NCBI GenBank assembly: GCA_032907525.1
Contig: JAJJPM010000099.1
Span: 1-46,472 of the forward strand
DNA: 46,472 nt
From: JAHJQQ01 sp032907525
GTDB lineage: Bacteria > Pseudomonadota > Gammaproteobacteria > Thiohalobacterales > Thiohalobacteraceae
Direction of reading: 5' to 3'
Positions 8,540-17,242 of the stretch are shown here, piece by piece (within the stretch, counting starts at the first letter, position 1; every line of letters starts with the position of its first letter). The position numbers and the translations under genes were made by a program. Below the pieces are notes generated by a model, which was not told the DNA's origin, did not search any database, and was given only the letters and a program-made list of their open reading frames with translations.

Positions 8540-9610
8540 TCAGTCGAAGCTCCTCAGTGCAAGGCCGCAGGCGATCATCAGTGCCGGAGCGTCATTGCTC
8601 AGCGTCTGGGGCTTGACGCGCGAGGCCAAGGACATGCTGGCGAAGGGGTTGGCGATGATCGTCTCGATGCCGATGGTTTCGTGGATCAGCGAGTCGACGC
8701 CGGGAATGGAGGCACTGCCTCCCGCCAGGATGATCTGGTCGATGCTGCTGTATTGGCTGGATGAGAAAAAGAACTGCAGCGAACGGCTGACCTGCTGTGC
8801 CATGGCCTCCTTGAAGGGCTCCAATACCTCCGGAATGTAGTTGTCCGGCAGGCCGCCCTGGCGTTTGGCCATGCCGGCTTCCTCGTAAGAGAGCCCGTAG
8901 CGGCGCATGATCTCTTCAGTGAGCTGCTTGCCGCCGAAGACCTGGTCGCGGGTGTAGATGATCTTCATGTCGTGCAGCACGTTGAGCGTGGTCATGGTCG
9001 CGCCCACATCGACGACGGCTATGGTGCGTTCGATGCCCTGATCCGGGAGCTGATCGGCCAGCAGGCTGAAGGCGTTCTCCAGCGCGTAGGCTTCGATATC
9101 GACCACTTTGGCCGCCAGGCCGCCGGCTTCCACCGCGGCCACGCGCATCTCGACGTTCTCACTGCGCGACGCTGCGAGCAGCACATCCACGGTGTCCGGG
9201 TTCTTCTCCGACGGGCCGAGTACTTCGAAGTCGGTGTTGACCTCGTCGAGCGGATACGGGATGTACTGGTCGGCTTCGAGTTCGATTTGTGCCTCCAGCT
9301 CGGAGTCGGACAGGCTGGCGGGCATGGAAATGACTTTGGTGATGACCGAGGATCCGGCCACGGCGACCGCAGCGTCTTTCGCGCGCGTACCGGAACGTTT
9401 CACGGCGCGGCGGATTGCCTCACCCACGGCCTCGGCGTCGGTCACGCTCTTCTCCACCACCGAATTCGGCGGGAGCGGCTCGACCGCGTAGCTCTCGACT
9501 CGGTAACGGCCTCCGGAGCGGCTCAATTCCAGCAGCTTTATGGCGGTGGAGCTGATGTCGAGTCCGAGGCGTGGAGGGGTGGTCCTTTTCAGCAGTTGCG
9601 CGAGCTGCAC
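8540..9610 (-). CDS. pilM: type IV pilus actin-like ATPase PilM
   Basis: A 356-residue cytoplasmic actin/FtsA-fold protein. Visible: phosphate-1 loop LGLDISSTAIKLLEL, a second nucleotide motif VVDVGATMTTLNV and ILAGGSASIPG near the C-terminus. PilM binds ATP and the PilN N-terminal peptide. The GTG at 9610 is preferred over an in-frame start 13 codons upstream because AAAGGA lies seven bases before it and the family begins near this point. First gene of pilMNOPQ; the promoter is at 9664-9692. Confidence 0.95.
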   Translation of the reverse strand: MQLAQLLKRTTPPRLGLDISSTAIKLLELSRSGGRYRVESYAVEPLPPNSVVEKSVTDAEAVGEAIRRAVKRSGTRAKDAAVAVAGSSVITKVISMPASLSDSELEAQIELEADQYIPYPLDEVNTDFEVLGPSEKNPDTVDVLLAASRSENVEMRVAAVEAGGLAAKVVDIEAYALENAFSLLADQLPDQGIERTIAVVDVGATMTTLNVLHDMKIIYTRDQVFGGKQLTEEIMRRYGLSYEEAGMAKRQGGLPDNYIPEVLEPFKEAMAQQVSRSLQFFFSSSQYSSIDQIILAGGSASIPGVDSLIHETIGIETIIANPFASMSLASRVKPQTLSNDAPALMIACGLALRSFD

Positions 9611-9663
9611 GGTAAATTCCTTTAATTTTATCTGAGGGTTGCGCCGCAAAAATCCCTTGCAGC

Positions 9664-9692
9664 ATTAGATGACAAGGGCAACTGTTTGTCAA
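9664..9692 (-). promoter_or_regulatory. sigma-70 promoter of pilMNOPQ
   Basis: On the minus strand TTGACA (9692-9687) and TCTAAT (9669-9664) are separated by exactly 17 bases. The -35 is a perfect consensus match and the -10 differs at one position. It lies about 50 bases upstream of the pilM GTG, in the divergent gap with mrcA. No equally good promoter was found for mrcA in the same gap, although TATAGT at 9754-9759 could be its -10. Confidence 0.7.
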
Positions 9693-9802
9693 CCAATGCC
9701 TATAGGCCAGGAAGGGCCTCGAACAAAGGTATCGGGAGATTTATTATTTCCTTTATAGTCTAATACCTGACTTCGATCACAACCTGACAGCCCCCTCGCC
9801 TG

Positions 9803-12202
9803 ATGAAACTCCTGCGGCTAGTGTTGACCGCCCTGTTCGGGGTCATGACCGCGGCGCTTATCCTGATTGCCGCTGCCTATATCTACGTTGCCCCTCAATT
9901 GCCCTCCATCGAGACCTTGCGGGACGTCCAGCTCCAGGTCCCGCTCCGGGTCTACAGCCGCGATGGGCTGCTCATGGCGGAGTTCGGCGAGAAGCGCCGC
10001 ACCCCTGTATCGATCGATGACGTGCCCGACTTGATGGTGAAGGCGTTCCTGGCCGCCGAGGATGATCGCTTCTTCACACATCCCGGCGTCGACTATCAGG
10101 GGCTGCTGCGTGCGGCAGTGGAACTCGTCCGGACGGGCGAGAAGCGTCAGGGCGGCAGCACCATCACGATGCAGGTCGCACGCAATTTCTTTCTGAGCAG
10201 CGACAAGACCTATCTGCGCAAGCTCACCGAGATTTTTCTTGCGCTCAAGATCGAGCGCGAGCTCACCAAAGAACAGATCCTCGAGCTCTATCTCAACAAG
10301 ATCTACATGGGCCAGCGCGCCTACGGCATCGGCGCGGCGGCCCACGTGTATTACGGCAAGTCCCTCGACGAGCTTACCGTGGCGCAGATGGCCATGATCG
10401 CGGGGCTTCCGAAGGCCCCCTCTCGCTACAATCCTATTGCCGATCCGGCTCGGGCGGCGGTCCGGCGCAATTACGTGCTCGGCCGTATGCGAGATCTGGG
10501 ATTCATCGACGCGGCCATGTACGAAGCCGCCGTTTCCGAGGTGGATGTGGCTGAAGTGCACGCGACGGCCGCCGAGGTCGACGCTCCTTACGTCGCCGAA
10601 ATGGTGCGTGCCGAGCTGGTGCGACGTTACGGCGAGGAGGCCTATGCGCAAGGTCTGCGCGTGTATACGACCATCGACGGCCGCCATCAGAAGGCGGCGA
10701 ATTCGGCCTTGCGCCGCGGTCTGCTGAACTACGATCAGCGTCACGGTTACCGGGGGCCGGAGCGTCGGATGACGCTGCCGCAGAACGCCGATCTGACCGC
10801 GCAGGTGGCCTTGCTGCACGAAGAAAAGGTTCTGGGCGGCCTGTTGCCGGCGCTGGTGATTCGGGTGGCGGACAGATCGTGTGACGTCGTGTTGCGGGAC
10901 GGTCGTGAGATTCGCATTGACTGGGAGGGGCTGTCCTGGGCGCGGCGTTACCAGACGCCGAACTCCCGCGGCGGTGCTCCGGCCAAGGCCGCGGACGTCG
11001 TGGCAGTGGGCGATCTGGTCAGGGTTGCACCGGTCGACGGAGGGTGGCGCCTGGCGCAGCTGCCGGCGGTCGAAGGCGCTCTGATCGCACTGGATCCGAT
11101 GGATGGCGCCATTCGGGCGCTCAGCGGCGGTTTCGATTTCCAGCGCAGCAAATTCAATCGTGTGGTGCAGGCGAACCGGCAGCCCGGTTCGAGTTTCAAG
11201 CCATTCATCTATTCGGCCGCGCTGGAAAAGGGCTTCACGACAGCCAGTGTCCTGAACGATGCGCCGGTGGTCTTCGATGATCCGTCGTTGGAGCAGGCTT
11301 GGCGTCCCGAGAACTACAGCGGCCGATTCTACGGGCCCACCCGTCTCCGCGAGGCGCTGGTGCATTCGCGCAACCTGGTCTCCATCCGTCTGCTGCAGGC
11401 GATCGGCATTGGATATGCGCGCGACTATGTGCGACGTTTCGGTTTTCGTGCGGAATCGGTTCCGGCCGACCTTTCTTTGGCTCTCGGCAGTGGCACGCTG
11501 ACGCCGCTGGAGATCACCCGCGCGTTTGCGGTCTTCGCCAACGGCGGCTATCTCATCGAACCTTATTTCATCGAGCGCGTAGTGGATGTCAATGGTCAGG
11601 TGCTGCTCGAATCCCAGCCTCTGCGCGTCTGTCCTGAATGCAGGGAAACGATGCCGCTGCTCGCATCCGCGACGGACCCCGCTGCGCCCGTGGCACCTCC
11701 GCTGGCCGAGGCCGTTCTGACGCCCCAGAACGCTTGGCTTATGGCATCGATGATGCAGGATGTGGTACGTCGCGGCACGGCCACGCGCGCGCGCGAACTG
11801 GGGCGTGACGATATTGCCGGCAAGACCGGCACGACCAACGACCAGCGCGATGCCTGGTTCTGCGGCTTCCACCCCACCCTCGCGGCGAGTGCGTGGATCG
11901 GCTTCGACGAGGTGGCGCCCCTGGGTGCGGGTGAGACCGGTGGACGGGCCGCGTTGCCGATCTGGGTCGACTACATGGGCGCTGCACTCGAGGGCGTGCC
12001 GACGACCTGGCCGGATGCTCCCGAGGGACTGGTGACGGTCAAGATCGATCCCGACAACGGCCTTCTCGCGGGCAGCAGTCAAACGGATGCGGTGTTCGAA
12101 ACTTTCCGTGAAAACGAAGTGCCGCAGCGGAGCAGTGCCGAGTCCGGCGGCGCCGACGCTCACGGCGGCGGTGGTGTCGGGGTGCCGGAACACTTATTCT
12201 GA
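9803..12202 (+). CDS. mrcA: penicillin-binding protein 1A
   Basis: A 799-residue bifunctional class A PBP. Order: short cytoplasmic tail, transmembrane helix (about 8-30), family 51 glycosyltransferase domain with catalytic E86 in AAEDDRFF and GGSTITMQ, a PCB/OB-type linker domain (about 330-420), and the transpeptidase domain with S463-x-x-K466 in PGSSFKPF, SRN in HSRNLVSI and K674-T-G-T. It polymerises and cross-links peptidoglycan on the periplasmic side. The mrcA/pilM divergent arrangement is the classical gammaproteobacterial one. All catalytic motifs are intact. Confidence 0.97.
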   Translation: MKLLRLVLTALFGVMTAALILIAAAYIYVAPQLPSIETLRDVQLQVPLRVYSRDGLLMAEFGEKRRTPVSIDDVPDLMVKAFLAAEDDRFFTHPGVDYQGLLRAAVELVRTGEKRQGGSTITMQVARNFFLSSDKTYLRKLTEIFLALKIERELTKEQILELYLNKIYMGQRAYGIGAAAHVYYGKSLDELTVAQMAMIAGLPKAPSRYNPIADPARAAVRRNYVLGRMRDLGFIDAAMYEAAVSEVDVAEVHATAAEVDAPYVAEMVRAELVRRYGEEAYAQGLRVYTTIDGRHQKAANSALRRGLLNYDQRHGYRGPERRMTLPQNADLTAQVALLHEEKVLGGLLPALVIRVADRSCDVVLRDGREIRIDWEGLSWARRYQTPNSRGGAPAKAADVVAVGDLVRVAPVDGGWRLAQLPAVEGALIALDPMDGAIRALSGGFDFQRSKFNRVVQANRQPGSSFKPFIYSAALEKGFTTASVLNDAPVVFDDPSLEQAWRPENYSGRFYGPTRLREALVHSRNLVSIRLLQAIGIGYARDYVRRFGFRAESVPADLSLALGSGTLTPLEITRAFAVFANGGYLIEPYFIERVVDVNGQVLLESQPLRVCPECRETMPLLASATDPAAPVAPPLAEAVLTPQNAWLMASMMQDVVRRGTATRARELGRDDIAGKTGTTNDQRDAWFCGFHPTLAASAWIGFDEVAPLGAGETGGRAALPIWVDYMGAALEGVPTTWPDAPEGLVTVKIDPDNGLLAGSSQTDAVFETFRENEVPQRSSAESGGADAHGGGGVGVPEHLF

Positions 12203-12232
12203 GGCGAAACAGCAGAGCATGAGGCGCTGAGT

Positions 12233-12865
12233 ATGGGGGTTCGCCAGAACAGTCGGGATCGCCAGATGCGGCAGCGGATCGCCCAGGAGGCGGCGCGCCT
12301 GATCGTCAGCGAAGGGATACGCGACTACCTGCTGGCGAAGCGCAAGGCCGCCGCGAGACTGGGCGCGCCCGATACCCAGAACCTTCCGCGCAACGTCGAG
12401 GTCGAGGCCGAACTCGCCGCCTATCAGCATCTCTTCCAGGAGCAGGATCAGCCGCGGCGCCTGCGCGAACTGCGGGAGGCGGCGGCCGGCGCCATGCGGT
12501 TTTTCTCACGCTTCGAACCCCGCCTGACCGGGTCGGTACTGGCGGGCACGGCGGGCGCTCACTCGGATGTCAACCTGCACATCTTCGCCGACTCTCCGGA
12601 AGAGGTCACGCTGTTCCTGCTCGAAGCTCAGGTGCCGTTCGAGGAGGGGCAGCGGCGGCTGCGCGTGAACAAGGACGAGTTTGCGCTGTATCCGCTGGTG
12701 CGCTTTCTGGCGGGGGGCGTGCAGATCGAGGCGCTGATCTTTCCTCTGAACGGACTGCGGCAGGCACCACGCAGCCCGCTCGACGGCAGGCCGATGGCGC
12801 GCGCGAATCTGCGGCATGTCGAGGAACTGCTGGCGGCGCCGGAAGCCGGAGCGGCCGACGCCTGA
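12233..12865 (+). CDS. nucleotidyltransferase-like protein of unknown function
   Basis: A 210-residue soluble protein. The N-terminal half is helical and highly charged (RQRIAQEAARLIVSEGIRDYLLAKRKAAARL). The C-terminal half contains a stretch resembling a nucleotidyltransferase fold: LTGSVLAGTAGAHSDVNLHIF, where a G-S pair is followed by D-x-N in place of the usual D-x-D. A later conserved-looking VQIEALIFPLNGLRQAPRSP follows. The protein looks like a conserved hypothetical family of gammaproteobacteria but no function is recognised. It starts 30 bases after mrcA and may be read with it. The fold assignment is inference from a short motif only. Confidence 0.65.
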   Translation: MGVRQNSRDRQMRQRIAQEAARLIVSEGIRDYLLAKRKAAARLGAPDTQNLPRNVEVEAELAAYQHLFQEQDQPRRLRELREAAAGAMRFFSRFEPRLTGSVLAGTAGAHSDVNLHIFADSPEEVTLFLLEAQVPFEEGQRRLRVNKDEFALYPLVRFLAGGVQIEALIFPLNGLRQAPRSPLDGRPMARANLRHVEELLAAPEAGAADA

Positions 12866-12920
12866 CTGCCCGGAATTTCCCGAACCGGCGCGTATCCGCG
12901 CCCGTTTCCTTCCGCGGTAT

Positions 12921-14174
12921 TCAGATTCTCGACTTGGGATAATGTGCGGGATAGGGCGTGCGCGCCACCCCCGAGTCGACAGCCGCCTTTGCGATCGCCG
13001 GCGGCACGAATTCCATCAGACGCGGATCCAACGGCTTGGGGATGATGTAATCGGAGCCGAATTCCAGCCTGTCCAGCTTGTACGCCTTGAGCACGTCCGG
13101 ATGAACGGGTTCGCGCGCGAGCAGCCGCAGCGCGTGTACCGCAGCGATCTGCATCGACTGGTTGATGGTGCGGGCATGCACGTCCAGCGCGCCCCGGAAG
13201 ATGAACGGGAAGCCGAGCACATTGTTGACCTGGTTCGGGTAGTCGCTGCGGCCGGTGGCCATGAGCAGGTCGCTGCGCGCGGCGAGCGCGATCTCCGGGC
13301 GGATCTCCGGGTCCGGATTGGAGAGCGCGAACACGATCGGTTTCGGTGCCATGCTGAGCAGCATGTCGACGGTCATGATGTCCGGCCCCGACACGCCGAT
13401 GAAGACATCGGCATCACGCACGGCATCCGCCATGGTGACGCGATCCGTGTCCATCGCGAATTCGCGCTTGTACTGGTTGAGATCGTCCCGGCCGCTGTGG
13501 ATGACGCCCTTGCGGTCGACCAGCAGGATGTTGCCCGGCGTCGCGCCCAGCGCCAGCAGCAGGCGCATCGACGCGATGCCGGCCGCGCCCGCGCCGACGC
13601 AGGCGATGCGCGCTTCCGCAAGCGTCTTGCCCTGAAGTTCGAGCGCATTGAGCAGCCCTGCGGCGATGATGATGGCGGTGCCGTGCTGATCATCGTGGAA
13701 CACGGGGATGTCGAGCATCTCCGTGAGCCGGCGTTCGATCTCGAAGCAGTGCGGTGCGGCGATGTCCTCCAGATTGATTCCGCCGAAGGTCGGTGCGATG
13801 GCGACGACCGTCTCGATGAAATCCTCGGGATCCTGGGCGTTGACCTCGATGTCGAAGACGTCGATGCCGGCGAAGCGCTTGAACAGCACCCCTTTGCCTT
13901 CCATCACCGGCTTCCCGGCCAGGGCGCCGACGTTGCCCAGTCCCAGCACCGCCGTGCCGTCGGTGATCACGCCGACCAGATTGCCCTTGGCGGTGTACTT
14001 GTAGGCGTTGGCCGAATCCTCCGCGATCGCGCGCACCGGTTCGGCGACGCCCGGTGTGTAAGCCAATGCCAGATCCTGCTGCGTTTCGCAGGGTTTGGTG
14101 ACCTCGATGCCGAGTTTGCCGGGACGCGGCAGGGCGTGGTAGTCGAGGGCGGCTTGCTTCAGATCGTGTGACAT
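12921..14174 (-). CDS. maeB: NAD(P)-dependent malic enzyme
   Basis: A 417-residue protein of the short MaeB type. It has the malic enzyme N-terminal domain (AYTPGVAEPVRAI, GNLVGVITDGTAVLGLG), the metal-binding FGGINLEDIAAPHCFEIE and FHDDQHGTA, and the NAD(P)-binding Rossmann domain with GAGAAGIA. It decarboxylates malate to pyruvate, giving reduced nicotinamide cofactor. It lacks the C-terminal phosphotransacetylase-like domain of E. coli MaeB. The gene converges on the 12233-12865 gene and lies downstream of the M48 protease gene after a 72-base gap, which carries a TATGAT that may be its own -10. Confidence 0.92.
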   Translation of the reverse strand: MSHDLKQAALDYHALPRPGKLGIEVTKPCETQQDLALAYTPGVAEPVRAIAEDSANAYKYTAKGNLVGVITDGTAVLGLGNVGALAGKPVMEGKGVLFKRFAGIDVFDIEVNAQDPEDFIETVVAIAPTFGGINLEDIAAPHCFEIERRLTEMLDIPVFHDDQHGTAIIIAAGLLNALELQGKTLAEARIACVGAGAAGIASMRLLLALGATPGNILLVDRKGVIHSGRDDLNQYKREFAMDTDRVTMADAVRDADVFIGVSGPDIMTVDMLLSMAPKPIVFALSNPDPEIRPEIALAARSDLLMATGRSDYPNQVNNVLGFPFIFRGALDVHARTINQSMQIAAVHALRLLAREPVHPDVLKAYKLDRLEFGSDYIIPKPLDPRLMEFVPPAIAKAAVDSGVARTPYPAHYPKSRI

Positions 14175-14246
14175 GGCGGGATCCGTGGGGATGGAAAAGG
14201 CGCGGGAGCTGCGCGGCTGCCAATCATACCAGGAACTGCGGAATTC

Positions 14247-15713
14247 TCAGCGCACGATCTTGATGGATTCGCCCGGCTGCGGTTCGCCGTCCGGATAGTG
14301 GCCGTTGAGCAGGCGCAGCTGCGCCTCGGGATGGTTGGGGATGGCGGACTCGCGCGCGAGATCGGTGAAGCGCGTGTTCTGCCCGGCACGGATGATGTGG
14401 ATGCGCTGCGCGGTCGCCAGGGTACGCTCGCGTTCCGTCAGGCGATGGAAGCTGCGTGCCGTCTCCAGGATCTGGGCGTCGTATTTGTAGGGCATGCCGC
14501 GCGCCTTGGAGAGGCCGGCGAAGATCAATGCCTTGTCGTCACGATAGAGGACGACGTAGCGGACCGGCAGCCGTCCGAACGAGGTGTTCTGCTCGGCGAT
14601 GCCGGTGTATCCCGGCATGCCGTCGTGCTCGATGGCTTCGCCGTTGCGGAGGTCGGTGAGCTTGAGCTGGTCACGCATGAACACCTGCGGGCTGACGCGC
14701 TTGTTCAGGTCCTGCATGGCAAACTGCATCATTCCGTCGTTCTCGGGTGACTGGGCGAGGAGGCGGTCGGGATGGTTCTCGATCCGCCAGCCGGCCGGGA
14801 ATTCCAGGGCGAAGTCGAGATCGCGGTGATAGAAGCGGTTGCCGCGGCGGATGCCCTCGCGCTCGCTGTCGCCGAAGGTCACGCCTTCGAGCTGGGCGAG
14901 GAATTCCGCGCGGTTGGTGGTGTCGCCATCGGGCGCGACGAGCTTGTTCGCGGCGCCCACGACCTCCTGCAGGCGCTGATCGTTGGCGGGGTGGGTCGAG
15001 AACAGTCCGTGGTAGACATGCGGCTCGCGGCCCTCCTCCTTGGCGCGCTGGATTTCGAAGTTCTCCTGATCCTTCAGCACATGGATCACCCGCAGCATGG
15101 CCTGTGGATCGTAGCCGCTGCGGGCCAGATACTCCGCGCCGAGACGGTCCGCCTCCAGCTCGTGTTCGCGGCCGTAGCCGCGCACAATGGCGGTACCGGC
15201 GATGTTGGCCAGGTCGCCGGCGCCCTGGACGCCGGAGGCGCCTGCCAGGATCGCGCCGATCAGACCCGTGGCGGTGGCGGCGCTGTGCTGGCGCACCGTG
15301 TGTCGCGCCGTCACATGGCCGATCTCGTGACCCAGTACCGCGGCCAGTTCGGCCTCGGAGTTGAGGTAGGCGAGCAGGCCGCGCGTGATATAGATGTAGC
15401 CGCCGGGCAGGGCGAAGGCATTCACATCCTGGCTGTCGAGCACCGTGAAGCGATAGATGAGATCGGAGCGGTGACTCTTGGCCGCCACCCTTTCGCCGAC
15501 GCGCTGGACATAGGCGTTCAGCCGCGCGTTGTCGTAGGGGCCCATCTCCTGAAGGATCTGGGGGTGCATCTGCCGGCCGAGGGCGATCTCCTGCTCCTCG
15601 GTCATGAGCACGAAGTCGCTTCCGCCGGTCACGGGATTGGTGGCGCATCCCGCCAGCCCGACGGCGAGCACGAAAGTCAGCAGCAGGTGGAGCAGGATGG
15701 TTCGTCGCGACAT
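14247..15713 (-). CDS. M48 family metalloprotease lipoprotein (BepA-like)
   Basis: A 488-residue exported lipoprotein. The signal sequence ends in the lipobox VGLAGC with C23. The zinc-protease motif HEIGH has H129, E130 and H133, and the third ligand is E185 in HELEADRLG. The C-terminal half differs from the TPR domain of E. coli BepA: it contains a beta-rich region (RFYHRDLDFALEFPAGWRIE, about 295-400) and ends with a LysM-like IHIIRAGQNTRFTDLA and GESIKIVR. Family members degrade or assemble misfolded outer-membrane proteins in the periplasm. Substrates here are unknown. Confidence 0.9.
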   Translation of the reverse strand: MSRRTILLHLLLTFVLAVGLAGCATNPVTGGSDFVLMTEEQEIALGRQMHPQILQEMGPYDNARLNAYVQRVGERVAAKSHRSDLIYRFTVLDSQDVNAFALPGGYIYITRGLLAYLNSEAELAAVLGHEIGHVTARHTVRQHSAATATGLIGAILAGASGVQGAGDLANIAGTAIVRGYGREHELEADRLGAEYLARSGYDPQAMLRVIHVLKDQENFEIQRAKEEGREPHVYHGLFSTHPANDQRLQEVVGAANKLVAPDGDTTNRAEFLAQLEGVTFGDSEREGIRRGNRFYHRDLDFALEFPAGWRIENHPDRLLAQSPENDGMMQFAMQDLNKRVSPQVFMRDQLKLTDLRNGEAIEHDGMPGYTGIAEQNTSFGRLPVRYVVLYRDDKALIFAGLSKARGMPYKYDAQILETARSFHRLTERERTLATAQRIHIIRAGQNTRFTDLARESAIPNHPEAQLRLLNGHYPDGEPQPGESIKIVR

Positions 15714-15722
15714 GACCCTAGT

Positions 15723-16583
15723 CTAGCGGTTGCTTTCCTCCGGAGGGAGGGGGCGGGAGAGGATGGTCAGTGCCGTAGGGTGGCGCAGGCGCATCCGTGG
15801 CTGCCCCTTGCGGACATACACCCAGCCCTGCAGCTCGACGTCGGCGCCGGCCAGCCCGTCGAGATCCACGCCGGCGAAATCACGGATATCCTGATGCTCG
15901 ATGCGGGCGGCGAAGTTGCCGGCCAGGTTGATCCACACCGCCGAGGCGCTGCTGCTCACGTGGCTTACCCGGCCGCGCACCAGCCGGAATCCCTGCTCGC
16001 GCAGCCCGAGATCCTGAACCAGGACGGGGGCATATTCCGGCAGCGCCCAGATGCCGTTCCGGGCGGTCCGCGCGCGGGCCGAGGCAGACGCGTAGCAGTC
16101 GGCCTGCCAGGTGTTGGGCGGTACGACGAGGTGGCTGCCGCTGCCCGTTTCCAGCAGCTGTTCGGTCAGATTGCGTCCATCGGCGAGGAAGGCGTGGGCG
16201 AGCAGTCGGCCGTACCGGTCCTTCCGCTCGCGGTCGAAGCGCAGGCTGATCTGCCATTGGTGGGTGAACATCAGCTGCCGCAGCCGGTTGCGCGCCTCGA
16301 GGGCGCCGGCCTCGTGCGCGCCGCCGTCGGTGCCCAGCTCGGGGGTGTCGATACCGATGAGCCGGACCCGGCGGTGGTCGCCGAGCACCAGGGTGTCGCC
16401 GTCGATGACGGCGCTCACCCGTACCCGCTCGTCGATGCGGTCGGGCGGGCAATCCGCCCGGGCCACCTGAATGCCCAGGATGCACGCGAGGCAGGCGAGC
16501 CAGCGAGAGGCCCGAACGCGAGCGGGGGCGGGTCGTTTCCGACCCGCCCCCGCCGTTGCACTGCCGCCGCCCGCCAGGGGCAT
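15723..16583 (-). CDS. exported thermonuclease-like (SNase) protein
   Basis: A 286-residue protein. The N-terminal Arg-rich stretch plus hydrophobic segment ending in IQVARA looks like a signal peptide. A staphylococcal nuclease domain follows: VIDGDTLVLGDHRRVRLIGIDTPE, then RKDRYGRLLAHAFL, carrying the catalytic Asp, Arg and Glu types of positions. After it comes a beta-rich C-terminal extension, possibly an OB-fold (VELQGWVYVRKGQPRMRL). It probably cleaves nucleic acid in the periplasm or outside the cell. The ATG at 16583 lies five bases after the rpmE stop, so it is cotranscribed with a ribosomal protein gene. Confidence 0.85.
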   Translation of the reverse strand: MPLAGGGSATAGAGRKRPAPARVRASRWLACLACILGIQVARADCPPDRIDERVRVSAVIDGDTLVLGDHRRVRLIGIDTPELGTDGGAHEAGALEARNRLRQLMFTHQWQISLRFDRERKDRYGRLLAHAFLADGRNLTEQLLETGSGSHLVVPPNTWQADCYASASARARTARNGIWALPEYAPVLVQDLGLREQGFRLVRGRVSHVSSSASAVWINLAGNFAARIEHQDIRDFAGVDLDGLAGADVELQGWVYVRKGQPRMRLRHPTALTILSRPLPPEESNR

Positions 16584-16588
16584 GGTGA

Positions 16589-16795
16589 TTACTTCTTCAT
16601 GCCGTACTTCTGGCGGAACTTCTCCATGCGGCCGCCGGTGTCGACGATCTTCTGCTTGCCGGTGAAGAACGGGTGGCACTGGGCGCAGACCTCGATGTTC
16701 AGATCGCGGCCGGCGGTGGAGCGCGTCTTGAAGCTGGCGCCGCAGCTGCAAGTGACCGTTACTTCGCGGTAATTCGGATGGATGTCCGCCTTCAT
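16589..16795 (-). CDS. rpmE: 50S ribosomal protein L31, zinc form
   Basis: A 68-residue L31 with the zinc-binding cysteines of the C+ form: CSCG near residue 16 and CAQCHPFFTGKQK near residue 37. It ends in the typical GRMEKFRQKYGMKK. It binds the central protuberance of the large subunit. In many bacteria the C+ form is replaced by a zinc-free paralogue under zinc starvation; no paralogue is in this window. The promoter at 16855-16883 is strong. Confidence 0.97.
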   Translation of the reverse strand: MKADIHPNYREVTVTCSCGASFKTRSTAGRDLNIEVCAQCHPFFTGKQKIVDTGGRMEKFRQKYGMKK

Positions 16796-16854
16796 GATGC
16801 AGTCCTCGATAACTCGGCCGGCCGCGGTTTGGGCGCGGGCGTGAAAGGCCGGCG

Positions 16855-16883
16855 ATAATACGGGATCGCCGGGCCGCCGACAA
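16855..16883 (-). promoter_or_regulatory. sigma-70 promoter of rpmE and the nuclease gene
   Basis: On the minus strand TTGTCG (16883-16878) and TATTAT (16860-16855) are separated by 17 bases. The -10 differs from consensus at one position. It lies 60 bases upstream of the rpmE ATG. Confidence 0.6.
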
Positions 16884-16903
16884 GTCCCGGCGGGGCCGCC
16901 CGG

Positions 16904-17242
16904 TCAGCGCGCCCGGCGCAATGGCAGGATCTGGGCCCTGGGGCGTTGCGGGGCCGTTTGCCTGCCCTCCACCAGCAGCTCCAGCAGACCGCCCGGGCCG
17001 GTGATGCGCTCCCACATCATGCGGTTGATGCGGACGCAGGCGGCCATCGGGGTCGCCGAGGTCCGGCGTACCTGGTCCACCTTCCATTGCAGGCGGCGCA
17101 GCCGCATCTGCAACCGGGGCGGGGCCCGACGGATGGCGTCCTCTATCACCTGGGCCCGGCGGGTCTCGAAGTCGGCGGGGCTGTTGCGGGCCAGTTCGGA
17201 CCAGGAGTCGAAGTCGAAGGCGTGGTGAGCGGACTCAGGCAT
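16904..17242 (-). CDS. DUF3135 family protein
   Basis: A 112-residue basic cytoplasmic protein with no signal or membrane segment. The pattern FDFDSWSELARNSPADFETRR, then APPRLQMRLRRLQWKVDQ and a C-terminal helix CVRINRMMWE resembles the DUF3135 family of gammaproteobacteria, whose function is not known. It lies upstream of rpmE on the same strand, but rpmE has its own promoter in the gap. The family assignment is from memory of the pattern. Confidence 0.65.
   Translation of the reverse strand: MPESAHHAFDFDSWSELARNSPADFETRRAQVIEDAIRRAPPRLQMRLRRLQWKVDQVRRTSATPMAACVRINRMMWERITGPGGLLELLVEGRQTAPQRPRAQILPLRRAR

Noticed and set aside
9818..12193. A 791-codon open frame opposite mrcA
   Set aside because: Shadow of a fully motif-supported PBP1A gene. 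Similar shadows lie opposite recG, bioB-bioF and coxB.
14175..14246. Strong promoter for the malic enzyme gene
   Set aside because: Only a TATGAT -10 is visible; the hexamer at -35 spacing (GCTGAG) does not match, so no feature is called.
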